Position numbers and translations under genes: made by a program. A stretch of DNA of 64,000 nucleotides from Bifidobacterium myosotis (GTDB lineage Bacteria; Actinomycetota; Actinomycetes; Actinomycetales; Bifidobacteriaceae): NCBI RefSeq assembly GCF_002259745.1, contig NZ_MWWW01000002.1, positions 106 to 64,105 of the forward strand, given 5' to 3'. Each line of letters opens with the position of its first letter. Position 1 is the stretch's first letter. Below, piece by piece: positions 26,733-36,100 of the stretch. The notes under the pieces were generated by a model. It saw only the letters and a list, made by a program, of their open reading frames with translations. It was not told the origin of the DNA and did no database searches.

Positions 26733-28730
26733 ATGAGCCAGCAGGTCACGGTTACTTCGCCGTTCTGGAAGCGTTATCGTGAGAACGTTGCCAAGGAAGT
26801 AATCCCGTATCAGTGGGCTGTGATCAATGATGAGCAGAAGATTGACATCCCGCGTGACCCCTCCGGTGCCAAGCAGGACATCGATTACCACTACAGCCGT
26901 GCGGTGCGTAACCTGCGTATCGCGGCGGGTGACGAGGAAGGCGAGTTCAAGGGCTTCGTCTTTCAGGATTCGGATGTGTACAAGTGGCTCGAGGAGGCCG
27001 CCTACTCCCTGGCCTACGAGCCGGACGAGCAGCTCAAGGCCCTGTGCGACAAGCTGGTCGATCTGATCGCGCGTGCGCAGCGTGAGGATGGTTATCTGGA
27101 CACGCCGTACATCATCAAGTCGGGCGCGTTCGCGGATCGCGAGCGTTTCTCCCAGATTCAGCAGTCGCATGAGATGTATGTGATGGGCCATTACATCGAG
27201 GCCGCGGTGGCGTACTTCGAGGTGACCGGCAACCAGCAGGCCCTCGAGGTGGCCGAGAAGATGGCCGCCTGCCTTGATGCGAACTTCGGCGAGGGGGAGG
27301 ACAAGATCCCCGGCGCCGACGGTCACCCGGAAATCGAGCTGGCGCTCTCCCGCCTCTACGAGGTCACCAAGGAGGAGAAGTACCTCAGGCTCGCCAAGTT
27401 CTTCATCGACGTTCGCGGCAAGGATCCGAGCTTCTACGACAAGCAGAACGAGAAGATCGGCGACGGTTCGACCGATATCTTCCCGCAGATGCGCGGCTGG
27501 ACGCATGAGTACACGCAGACCGCGCGTCCGATTCGCCAGCAGCAGACCGCGGAGGGCCATGCCGTGCGTGTGGGCTACATGCTCACGGGCGTCGCCCATG
27601 TTGCCCGTCTGACCGGCGACAAGGAGCTCGAGGAGACCGCGAAGCGTCTGTGGCACAACATCGTGACCAAGCGCATGTACATCACCGGCGGCGTCGGCTC
27701 CACGCATGTGGGCGAGGCGTTCACCTACGACTACGACCTGCCGAGCGACACCATGTACGGCGAGACCTGCGCTTCCGTGGCCATGAGCTTCCTGGCCAAG
27801 CAGATGCTTGAGCTGGAGACTAAGGGCGAATACGCGGACGTGCTCGAGAAGGAGCTCTTCAACGGTTCCATCGCAGGCATCGCGCTCGACGGCAAGCACT
27901 TCTACTACGTGAATGCCCTTGAGGCCGACCCCGAGGCCACCGACCACAACCCGGATCGCTACCATGTGCTCATGCACCGCGCCGAATGGTTCGGTTGCGC
28001 CTGCTGCCCGGCCAACATAGCCCGTCTGATCGCTTCGGTGGACCGCTACCTGTACACCGTGCACGAGGACAAGCGCGAGATTATCGCCCACCAGTTCATC
28101 GCGAACGACGCCGAATTCTTCGACGGCGTGAAGGTCTCTCAGAAGTCCAACTTCCCGTGGGACGGCCACATCGAGTTCACCGTGGACGTGCCGGAAGGTG
28201 TCGAGCCGGTGAAGTTCCTGGTGCGTATCCCGTCCTGGTCCGCCACCCAGCACGAGCTCAAGGTCAACGGGGAGGATGCCCGTCGTCTGCCGATCGAGGA
28301 TGGTTTCGTGACCATCGAGCTGACTTCGGGCGAGACGCAGGTCACGCTTGATCTGGACATGTCGGTCAAGTTCATGCGTTCCAAGACGCTGGTGCGTCAC
28401 GACATCGGCAAGATCGCCGTGATGCGCGGCCCGATCGTGTACTGCGCGGAGGAGGCCGACAACTCGGCGCCGCTGTGGAACTACCACATCGGCAGCCACG
28501 ACGCGTCCCGCGCCCGTGCGGAGTACCACTTCGGCGAGTTGGACGGCGTGGAGGTCATCACGATCCCGGCCACGAAGCGCACGCACGACGAGGAGGACTT
28601 CCCGTTGTACGCGGACGTGGAGGAGCATCCGGTCGGGGAGAAGTCCTACGACCTCAAGCTCATCCCGTACTACGCGTGGGCCAACCGCGAGGTCGGCCAG
28701 ATGCAGGTCTGGTTCGACTCCGACTTCTAA
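26733..28730 (+). CDS. hypBA1: Beta-L-arabinofuranosidase, GH127 (HypBA1 type)
   Basis: Zinc-dependent cysteine glycosidase that splits beta-1,2-linked L-arabinofuranose, as found on hydroxyproline-rich plant glycoproteins. It has 665 residues and no signal peptide, so it is cytoplasmic. The (alpha/alpha)6 barrel carries MYGETCASVAMSF (Glu and Cys zinc ligands) and WFGCACCPANIARLIASVDR (two Cys, one the nucleophile), matching the known Zn-Cys3Glu site. The length is close to the characterised 658-residue enzyme. The ATG at 26733 follows GGAAAGGACG. A sugar symporter follows, so the disaccharide is probably imported whole. Confidence 0.92.
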   Translation: MSQQVTVTSPFWKRYRENVAKEVIPYQWAVINDEQKIDIPRDPSGAKQDIDYHYSRAVRNLRIAAGDEEGEFKGFVFQDSDVYKWLEEAAYSLAYEPDEQLKALCDKLVDLIARAQREDGYLDTPYIIKSGAFADRERFSQIQQSHEMYVMGHYIEAAVAYFEVTGNQQALEVAEKMAACLDANFGEGEDKIPGADGHPEIELALSRLYEVTKEEKYLRLAKFFIDVRGKDPSFYDKQNEKIGDGSTDIFPQMRGWTHEYTQTARPIRQQQTAEGHAVRVGYMLTGVAHVARLTGDKELEETAKRLWHNIVTKRMYITGGVGSTHVGEAFTYDYDLPSDTMYGETCASVAMSFLAKQMLELETKGEYADVLEKELFNGSIAGIALDGKHFYYVNALEADPEATDHNPDRYHVLMHRAEWFGCACCPANIARLIASVDRYLYTVHEDKREIIAHQFIANDAEFFDGVKVSQKSNFPWDGHIEFTVDVPEGVEPVKFLVRIPSWSATQHELKVNGEDARRLPIEDGFVTIELTSGETQVTLDLDMSVKFMRSKTLVRHDIGKIAVMRGPIVYCAEEADNSAPLWNYHIGSHDASRARAEYHFGELDGVEVITIPATKRTHDEEDFPLYADVEEHPVGEKSYDLKLIPYYAWANREVGQMQVWFDSDF

Positions 28731-28767
28731 TCGCTGGCTTTCGGTCTCCGATTTCCAATCCCAAGCT

Positions 28768-28795
28768 TGTCCCGCCCACGAATTCGGGCGGGACA
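28768..28795 (+). terminator. Hairpin after the GH127 gene
   Basis: A 10-bp stem TGTCCCGCCC with GGGCGGGACA, 37 bases after the stop and without a T run. Partial termination before the symporter gene is possible. Confidence 0.5.
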
Positions 28796-28955
28796 CCGGC
28801 AGACGCCGTAGGGCGGTCATGCGCAGAGGTACGCCAATATTTCCTGTCCGTCACATGACCGCCGTTCGGCTCCGCTCATCGAACCGTCCGCCTAAGGGCG
28901 ATTCAACCATCACCACCTGTTGTAACCGCAACAAATCAATGAAGAAGGAAAACCA

Positions 28956-30377
28956 ATGAGTGCTGCAACTCAGGATGCTTCCGCAGTGAAGCTCTCGGTC
29001 AGGGAGAAGGTCGCTTACTCCTTCACCGATATGGCAGGCAACCTGCTGTACGTGACCATTTCGTCGTACATCATGTACTTCTACACCAACGTGTTCCACA
29101 TCCCGGCCGCCGGTGCGCTGGGTGCGGGTACGATTCTGCTGGTCGCCCGCTTTGCCGACGCCATCTCCGCCGTGGTGTGGGGCTCCATCGTGGACCACAC
29201 CAACACCAAGTGGGGCCAGAGCCGTCCTTGGTTCCTGTGGCTGTGCGTGCCGTTCGCGATCACCGTGTGGATCGCCTTCACTGCTCCGGGCCTGCCTGAT
29301 GGCGCCCCGAAGTTCTGGTACGCCCTGATTACCTACATTCTGGCCGCCGGCGCCGTGTACACCGGTATCCAGACGCCTATCACCGCCATCCTGCCGAACC
29401 TCACCTCCGACCCGACCGAGCGTAACAACGCCAACTCCTTCCGTATGGCAGGTGGTCAGATTGGTTCCTTCATCACCTCGTCCTTCACCATCCCGCTGGT
29501 TGGTTGGTTCGGCGTCCAGTTCGGTGGCGGCGACAAGACCGGCTTCATGATTGTCACCGCCATCTGGGGCATCGTGGCCATCATCCTGCTGCTCTTCTCC
29601 TTCAAGAACCTCAACGAGCGCAACTACCACCCGGAACTCAACAAGCCGATTCCGCTGAGCGACTCCCTTAAGGCCGCCAAGGGCAACTGGCCGTGGATCA
29701 TCCTGGTCGTCGCTTTCGTGATCTACTGGGTCGCCCAGTCCACTCGTAACGGCGTGTCCACCTACTACGCCCAGTACGTGCTCAACAACCGCAACCTGAC
29801 CTCCATCTTCAACGGCGTTCAGGTGCTCGGCCTGCTCGGTACCATTGCCATGCCGATTATCGCCAACAAGACCAAGAACAAGACCCTGACCATGATCATC
29901 GGTCTGGTCATCGGTGGCCTTGGCCAGGCTCTGATGCCGCTTGCCGGCCACAACGTGCCGCTGCTGGTCACTTTCTGGACCATCGGTGTGCTTGGTGCTG
30001 CCATCGCCATCGGTATGCCGTTCGGCATGCTCGCCGACACCGTGGATTACGGCGAGTGGAAGACCGGCATCCACGCCGCCGGCTTCCTGACCGCCGTCGG
30101 CTCCGCCTTCTGCATCCAGGTCGGCTCCGGCTTCGGTGCCTTCCTGCCGCTGGAGATCATGGGTGCCGCCGGTTACGACGCCACCAAGGACGTCCAGACT
30201 CAGGCTGCTCAGGATGCCATCAGCTTCTGCTTCATCTGGCTGCCGGTGATTGTGTACATCATCGTCGGTGTGATCATGTGCTTCTACCGCAAGTACGAGA
30301 AGATGGAGCCGATGATCAAGGCCGAGCTGGCCCAGCGTCACGCCAAGGCTCTTGCTGAGGCCGAGCAGAACGCCTGA
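28956..30377 (+). CDS. GPH-family sugar:cation symporter (MelB-like)
   Basis: A 473-residue, 12-segment transporter of the glycoside-pentoside-hexuronide family. The N-terminus KVAYSFTDMAGNLLYVTISS and the loop VDHTNTKWGQSRPWFLW are family signatures; AIGMPFGMLADTVDYGEW is the conserved late loop. The Shine-Dalgarno GAAGGAAAACC lies before the ATG. It is co-directional with the beta-L-arabinofuranosidase 225 bp upstream, suggesting uptake of arabinose-containing oligosaccharides, although the substrate is an inference. Confidence 0.9.
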   Translation: MSAATQDASAVKLSVREKVAYSFTDMAGNLLYVTISSYIMYFYTNVFHIPAAGALGAGTILLVARFADAISAVVWGSIVDHTNTKWGQSRPWFLWLCVPFAITVWIAFTAPGLPDGAPKFWYALITYILAAGAVYTGIQTPITAILPNLTSDPTERNNANSFRMAGGQIGSFITSSFTIPLVGWFGVQFGGGDKTGFMIVTAIWGIVAIILLLFSFKNLNERNYHPELNKPIPLSDSLKAAKGNWPWIILVVAFVIYWVAQSTRNGVSTYYAQYVLNNRNLTSIFNGVQVLGLLGTIAMPIIANKTKNKTLTMIIGLVIGGLGQALMPLAGHNVPLLVTFWTIGVLGAAIAIGMPFGMLADTVDYGEWKTGIHAAGFLTAVGSAFCIQVGSGFGAFLPLEIMGAAGYDATKDVQTQAAQDAISFCFIWLPVIVYIIVGVIMCFYRKYEKMEPMIKAELAQRHAKALAEAEQNA

Positions 30378-30449
30378 TGCGAACTGGCATTGATGGTGCT
30401 CCATTGATGCCGTCAACGGTCAATTGCTGATTCGTTCCGATTGATTGCC

Positions 30450-30485
30450 CAATGTGCCCGATGGTATACGCCATCGGGCACATTG
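30450..30485 (+). terminator. Terminator after the GPH symporter
   Basis: A 15-bp stem CAATGTGCCCGATGG with CCATCGGGCACATTG around a six-base loop. Confidence 0.75.
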
Positions 30486-30591
30486 CGTTCCATCGGAGGC
30501 ATTATCGCGTTGCTGCGATTACGATGTGTGAAATATGAGCCTTGCGAATATGAGCCATCATGGGTAAAGGCACAGTCGAAAGGGGAAGCGG

Positions 30592-31473
30592 ATGACGGCA
30601 TACATGGATCATAAGGATCTCGCGAACGAGGTCATCGATGAGGCGCGTGCGCGGGAGATCGCGGACGGCGTGCACAAGGTGTTGGACGGCATCGCGCAGG
30701 CCGAGGCTGCGGCCGGGCGCGAAGCCGGTTCGGTGAAGCTGCTGGCGGCCACGAAGACCCGCGACGTGGGAGAGATCTTGGCCGCGCTCGATGCCGGCGT
30801 ACGCATGATCGGCGAGAACCGGCCGCAGGAGGTCGTGGTCAAGGCGCCGGGGCTTACGCGGTTGCTGGGCGAGCGTGGTTTCTCCCTCGGCGTGGGTGGG
30901 GATATCGCTTCCGCTGGCGCTGCCGAGGCTGAGGCTACTGGGGTCGCTGCGGATTCCGCCGCGCACGCTTCCGCTGGCGCACAGGGCCACATCCCGTTCC
31001 ACCTCATCGGCCAGCTGCAGGCCAACAAAATCGGTAAGGTGCTGCCGGTGGTGAACACCATCGAATCGGTGGATTCCATCGAGCTGGCGGAGAAGATCGC
31101 CCGCCGTGCCACCATGCATGGCGTGACGGTGGGCGTGCTGCTTGAGGTGAACGAATCCGGCGAGGAGTCGAAGTCCGGTTGCGCGCCGAGCCACGCCATC
31201 GATTTGGCCAAGCGTATCGGTGCCATGGGCGGCTTGGAATTGCAGGGACTTATGACCATCGGTGCGCATGTGGATGACGAGCGCGTGATTCGCGAGGGCT
31301 TCGCGCATCTGCGTCGCACCCGCGACCAGATTCTCGCGTCGGGGGCCACCGGCACCGAGCATTGCAAGGAGCTGTCGATGGGCATGACCCAGGACATGGC
31401 CTATGCCATCGAGGAGGGTTCGACCATCGTGCGCGTCGGCACTGCCATCTTCGGCGCCCGCGCGTTCATCTGA
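30592..31473 (+). CDS. YggS/PROSC family PLP-binding protein
   Basis: PLP homeostasis protein of the alanine-racemase-like fold. It has 293 residues versus about 230 in the family. The PLP lysine is in VKLLAATKTRDVGEILAAL. Also visible are RMIGENRPQEVVVK, PFHLIGQLQANKIGKVLPVV and the C-terminal LSMGMTQDMAYAIEEGSTIV. An Ala/Gly-rich insertion of about 45 residues lies between the second and third motifs (around 30,860-30,990). A GAAAGGGGAAGCGG ribosome site precedes the ATG. It is not next to the cell-division cluster often seen with yggS. Confidence 0.9.
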   Translation: MTAYMDHKDLANEVIDEARAREIADGVHKVLDGIAQAEAAAGREAGSVKLLAATKTRDVGEILAALDAGVRMIGENRPQEVVVKAPGLTRLLGERGFSLGVGGDIASAGAAEAEATGVAADSAAHASAGAQGHIPFHLIGQLQANKIGKVLPVVNTIESVDSIELAEKIARRATMHGVTVGVLLEVNESGEESKSGCAPSHAIDLAKRIGAMGGLELQGLMTIGAHVDDERVIREGFAHLRRTRDQILASGATGTEHCKELSMGMTQDMAYAIEEGSTIVRVGTAIFGARAFI

Positions 31474-31529
31474 ATGCTCCGCCGGCGAAGACCAAGCGAG
31501 ACACGAGCTGCGATTAGGCTGACTTATGC

Positions 31530-31740
31530 CGTAACTCGGTTGCAAGGGGTAGGTACACCGGTTGTTGTGATATCTATCTGCGTTGCAAGGGGTACCTCGA
31601 CATTGCAAAGTGGCCTTCAACCTCTTGAACCATGCCGATATTGAGCGGTTTTGCGCGTGCGGATACTTGGCATGCTACCCCTTGCAACGCAGATAGCAGT
31701 TCCGGTGACCGGTGTACCTACCCCTCGTAAGCGAGTTGCC
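31530..31740. repeat. Convergent four-copy repeat array (type 1, second locus)
   Basis: Same family as 5,376-5,582. TTGCAAGGGGTA copies occur rightward at 31531-31552 and 31574-31595, and leftward at 31675-31696 and about 31718-31740. Spacing inside each pair is 43 bp. The left and right arms also share GGTACACCGG. The 377-bp gap between yggS and prs holds this array and the terminator at 31,777; no gene is seen. Confidence 0.82.
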
Positions 31741-31776
31741 CGCTCAATGCAGTGATTATGCAGTGTCTCATGAGTA

Positions 31777-31825
31777 TTTATGAGTGATGCCGCCAAGTTC
31801 ATCGCTTGGCGGCATCACTCATAAA
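31777..31825. terminator. Bidirectional terminator between yggS and prs
   Basis: A perfect 21-bp stem (31777-31797 with 31805-31825) around TTCATCG, 26 bases after the leftward prs stop. Confidence 0.88.
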
Positions 31826-31850
31826 CGAATCGAATCACAGGTTCGCGGAA

Positions 31851-32864
31851 TCACGCATAGATGTTGCGCGGGCGCATATCCTCCGGCAGACCCTCGAGCA
31901 ACGTGGCCACGGAGCCCTCCTCGAACACGGAACGGATGCCGGCCGCCAGCAGTGGCGCCACGGACAGCACGGTCATGTTCGGCAGTCGCTTCGACTCCGA
32001 AATCGGCACCGTGTCCATGAACACGATTTCCTTGGCACCGCAGGTCTTGAGACGTTCCACGGCGGGGCCCGACAGCAGACCATGGGTGGCCACCAGCGTG
32101 ACCGACTTGGCGCCGGCTTCGTTCAGTGTGCGCACGGCCTCGCAGATGGTGCCGGCGGTGTCGACCATGTCGTCCACGACCACGCAGTCGCGACCGTCCA
32201 CGTCGCCGATGATGCCATGGGCCTCGGCGTGGTTCGGGCGGGTGATGTCGCGCTGCTTGTGGATGAACGCCAGCGGCAGACCGCCCAGCTTGGCGGCCCA
32301 CTGCTCGGAGACCTTGATACGACCGGCGTCCGGGGAGACGATGGTGGTGTTGTCTAGCGAGACGGCGGAACGAACATAATCAAGCAGTACGGGCATGGCG
32401 GTGAGATGATCCACCGGGCCGTCGAAGAAGCCCTGCTCCTGCGCGGCGTGGAGATCCACCGTCATGATGCGGTCGGCGCCGGCCGAGCGGAACAGGTCGA
32501 AAATGAGACGGGCGGTGATGGGTTCGCGGCCGCGATGCTTCTTATCCTGGCGGGAATAGCCCATGAACGGCGCCACCACCGTGATGGAACGGGCGGAGGC
32601 TCGCTTGAGCGCGTCGATCATGATGAGCTGTTCCATGATCCATTTGTTGATCTTGCCGGAATGGCACTGCAGCACGAACACATCGGCGCCGCGGACCGGT
32701 TCGGCGAAGCGGACGTACATCTCGCCATTGGCGAAGTCGTAGGCCGTGGTCTCAAGAATCTCAGTGCCTAGGCATTCGGCCACCTTCTGAGCCAGCTCAG
32801 GGTATGCGCGGCCCGTGACCAATACGAGTCGTTTATCCGGAGTGCCTTCAAGAATCGCCGACAT
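31851..32864 (-). CDS. prs: Ribose-phosphate pyrophosphokinase
   Basis: Makes PRPP from ribose 5-phosphate and ATP for nucleotide, His and Trp synthesis. It has 337 residues. Visible motifs are VRGADVFVLQCHSGKINKWI near 58, SARSITVVAPFMGYSRQDKK with the ATP flexible loop, TVDLHAAQEQGFFDGPVDHL, and the PRPP loop region RDCVVVDDMVDTAGTICEAV near 228. The start follows GAAGGATGAGC. It is a monocistronic leftward unit, ended by the 31,777 hairpin. Confidence 0.97.
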   Translation of the reverse strand: MSAILEGTPDKRLVLVTGRAYPELAQKVAECLGTEILETTAYDFANGEMYVRFAEPVRGADVFVLQCHSGKINKWIMEQLIMIDALKRASARSITVVAPFMGYSRQDKKHRGREPITARLIFDLFRSAGADRIMTVDLHAAQEQGFFDGPVDHLTAMPVLLDYVRSAVSLDNTTIVSPDAGRIKVSEQWAAKLGGLPLAFIHKQRDITRPNHAEAHGIIGDVDGRDCVVVDDMVDTAGTICEAVRTLNEAGAKSVTLVATHGLLSGPAVERLKTCGAKEIVFMDTVPISESKRLPNMTVLSVAPLLAAGIRSVFEEGSVATLLEGLPEDMRPRNIYA

Positions 32865-32917
32865 GCGTGCTCATCCTTCGTTGTTCAGTTCCCGTTTATG
32901 CCTTACCCAGTGTACAA

Positions 32918-32951
32918 GCACCCCGCCGCAGCGTGTGCCACGGCGGGGTGC
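32918..32951 (-). terminator. Terminator after the zinc-ribbon membrane protein
   Basis: An 11-bp stem GCACCCCGCCG with CGGCGGGGTGC in the 253-bp gap between prs and the upstream gene; read leftward it is followed by TTGTACAC. Bases 33,000-33,117 also contain short repeated CCGGTC and TTGCCGGATCAG words of no clear function. Confidence 0.6.
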
Positions 32952-33117
32952 CCGTTTCGTGAGGATTATCGCGGAATCCCGTTTTCCTTGCACATGGTGT
33001 CATGAGCCGGTTGTCGGCCGGTCATGAACCGGTCGGCCATATGGGGAATCCGCAGTCGGAGTTGATCCGAGCCGATTTTCGTGTCGGTGTGCCGGATCAG
33101 ATTTGTCGGTTGCCGGA

Positions 33118-36100
33118 TCAGTTTGCGAAGGAGATGGACACCTTGCCATCGGCGATGGTGAAGTGTCCGTTTGCGGTGAACGACCTCGAACCGTCGTCCG
33201 GCTCCCAGCCGTCGCTGGAGTGGTACTCATAGTTCATGGTGACGTCACCCTCCTTCGTGCTGAAGGTGCTGGACGACATGTCGATGTCATCCACCGTCGC
33301 GTAGTTCTTGACCTTCCACTTGAAGTTGCGGTAGCGGCTGGTGCTGTAGTAGGAGGAGTATCCGAACGGGCAGCCCTCCGGCTCGGCTTCGGTGGAGGCG
33401 GCGCATTTGTCGGTGGCCGACTTCACTTCCTTATCGATGGCGGACTTCAGCTTGTCGGTGGACGTGAGCTTCAACGTGTCGCTGGAGTCCGCGTTGGTGC
33501 TCGCCGAAACGGTGCTGCTGCTGTAATACTCGGATTTCGGTGCGGTGACCTTGTAGGTGCCGGGGTACACCGGGAATTCGAGATAGCTGTAGGAGGACGA
33601 ATCATCCGAGCCGGAGATCGAGTTCTTGGCCGAGACGGTCACGCCGTTGACCACGACGCTGTCAAGCAAATCCGGCATCGAGACCTTGATCGTCTTGACC
33701 AGCGGCTCGGCGACGGTCCAGTTCTTGAAGATCAGGAACTTACCGCCGTTGGTCACCATCTTGATGGAATCGCTGGTGATCTCCTTGCCGCCGAGGGTGT
33801 ACGAGAGCTGAGCGGTGACCGAACCGTCCGCGTTCGTCGTGGTCTGCGTGATGCGGGCGTTGCTGATTCGCGTGTTCTCGCCCTCGGAGGCCTTGTCGGT
33901 CAGCAGCGCCGCCTTGTCCTGGTCCACGGCGGGCTTGGCGATGTCGTTCGCCTTGTCGAAGTCGCCGGACTGGATGGCGGAGATGTAGCTGTTCGCCACG
34001 CTCTTCGCGCTGAACACCGACGATGACAGCACACCGTAGACGATGCTGAACAGCACCACGAATCCGACGACGGCGCCGGCGATGATGGCGATCTTCTTCT
34101 GCTGGGCGGTCATCGTGGTTGTGGCGGCGACAGGCGCGGAACCGGGGACTCCGGGAGCTGCGGAAGCTGCGGGAGCTGCCACGGGAGACGCGGGGATGGA
34201 GGTCGGCGCTGCGGCCGGGGCTGCAGTGAACGTCGCGGTGGTGGCCGTGGGGGCGGTTGGTGTCGCCGGGGCTGCGGGGGCGGTCGGCGGGACCGGTCCA
34301 TTATTGGTGGGTCCATTGATTGGGCCATTGATTGGTCCATTGATTGGGCCGTTCGCCGGGCCGTTCGCCGGTCCTCCCGTTGCCGATGGCGGGTTGGGAC
34401 CGTCGTCAAAAGGGCGGGCGGACACTCCTTCACTCGGCGTGCCCCACGTCGGCCACTTGCCGAACATCGCGCCGGAGGCGTAGATGTAATCGACGACGGG
34501 CTGCGGGGTGGCGCGCACGGTGCCGCCCACGAGGGCAGGCCACAGCGCCGGGACGGAGACCACGATGGTCGGGCCGAAGGTCATCGCCACGATCTCGACC
34601 AGCACGGCCCAGATGCCCATGATGAAGAAGTTCCACATGGCCGGTCCGATGGTGATCTCGACGCCAAGCGCCTCTACGTTCATGCCGATAGCGCCGAACA
34701 GCACGTTGACGAGGAGCCAGAAGACCATGACCGCGACGGGCATCTTCCAGATGTGCTGCCAGCCCGTGTAGGCCGGGTCATACATATTGCGGGCCGAAGC
34801 GCGCAGGGCGGTCCAGCAGGTGACGACCAGGAACAGTACGAACAGCAGCCAGAGCGGCCAGACCGGTACATCGAGCTCAGGGCTGAAGAGGCTGGCGTTC
34901 ATCGGAAGCTGATTGGCGCCTTGGGTGAAACTCATGGTGCCGAACGTCGCCCAACTGAAGACGAACTCGCCGATCATGAGCAGGGTGATCGGGAACATCA
35001 GCAGCAGCATGCCCTGACCGTCCTTGAAGGCCATGACGAACAAGGCGACGATCGAGGCGAGGAGGAAGAGCGCGAGTTGCAGGAACAGCACCTCGGTCGT
35101 GGATCGCACGAATCCGCGCGTGCGGTGGGCCCACTGCCAGAAGGCCTGGAACACGGTCTTGGAATCCGAGGCGTATTGTGCCAGCGCGTAGCCGATGAGA
35201 GAGCCGATGGTCCCCAGCAGGAACGTCACGAGGAAGGTCCGCCAAGTGGCGCCGGTCAGATGCGCCTGAATGGTGTTACCGCTCACGATCGGTGCCTGGC
35301 CGATGGCGGCCAGCAAGGTGACCACCAGCGCGGAGATCAGGCCGGAGACGAATCCGGAGATCAGGCCGGCGAACTTGAAGCGGATGCCCTTCATGCGCGC
35401 AACCATGTACGCGCCGTAGGCCGCGCCGAGCACCAAGGCCACGCCGGTGAGTCCCAGCGGGTAGGAGATCAGGTTGGACAGATTCGCGTTGGACAGGTTG
35501 GCGACATCGGAAAGACTGGAGGTGAAGCTGAAATGAGATCCACCCGCAAGGCCGAAGACGAGGCTGAAGATGAGGTAGTGGAAGAAGTTCATGCCGTTGG
35601 TGATCGAGAGCAGCTGGCTGAAGCTCGAGGTAAGAGCGGAACCACCCCCGAAATTCGTCGATGATCCCAACGAGTTCAGCGCGATGGCCGGAAACACGGA
35701 GAGCACGATCGCGGCGATGACGCCGATGCCGACCGAGGCGCCGACCGTCTGCATGTTGCCGGGGCTGATGAGCTCCTTGACCAGCGGGTTCGCGGCGGCG
35801 GGTACGGCCGTGGCGCCAGGGGCTGAGGCGGCTGGGGCTGCTGCGCCCGGTTGGGCGGGGGCGGCGCCTGCAGCGGACGGCGTCGGAATCGGGCCGGTGG
35901 TCATGGTCGGGGCCGGGGCCGGGGCCGTGGGCTGCGCCGGGAAGGACTGGGCCGCGGGGGTTGCGGTGGCTGCGGGCATGGGTGTACTTGCAGCCGTTGC
36001 TTGGGGCTGTGCCGGGACCGGGGCCGGGGCCGGCACAGCCGGGAATGCACCCGTCGGCTGGGCCGGGGCAGTCGCGTTGCCCTGCGGCAAAGGAATCTGA

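Noticed and set aside
26625..28820. A 731-codon open frame antisense to the GH127 gene
   Set aside because: The sense strand encodes a clear enzyme with a metal site; the antisense frame has no recognisable domain or start signal.
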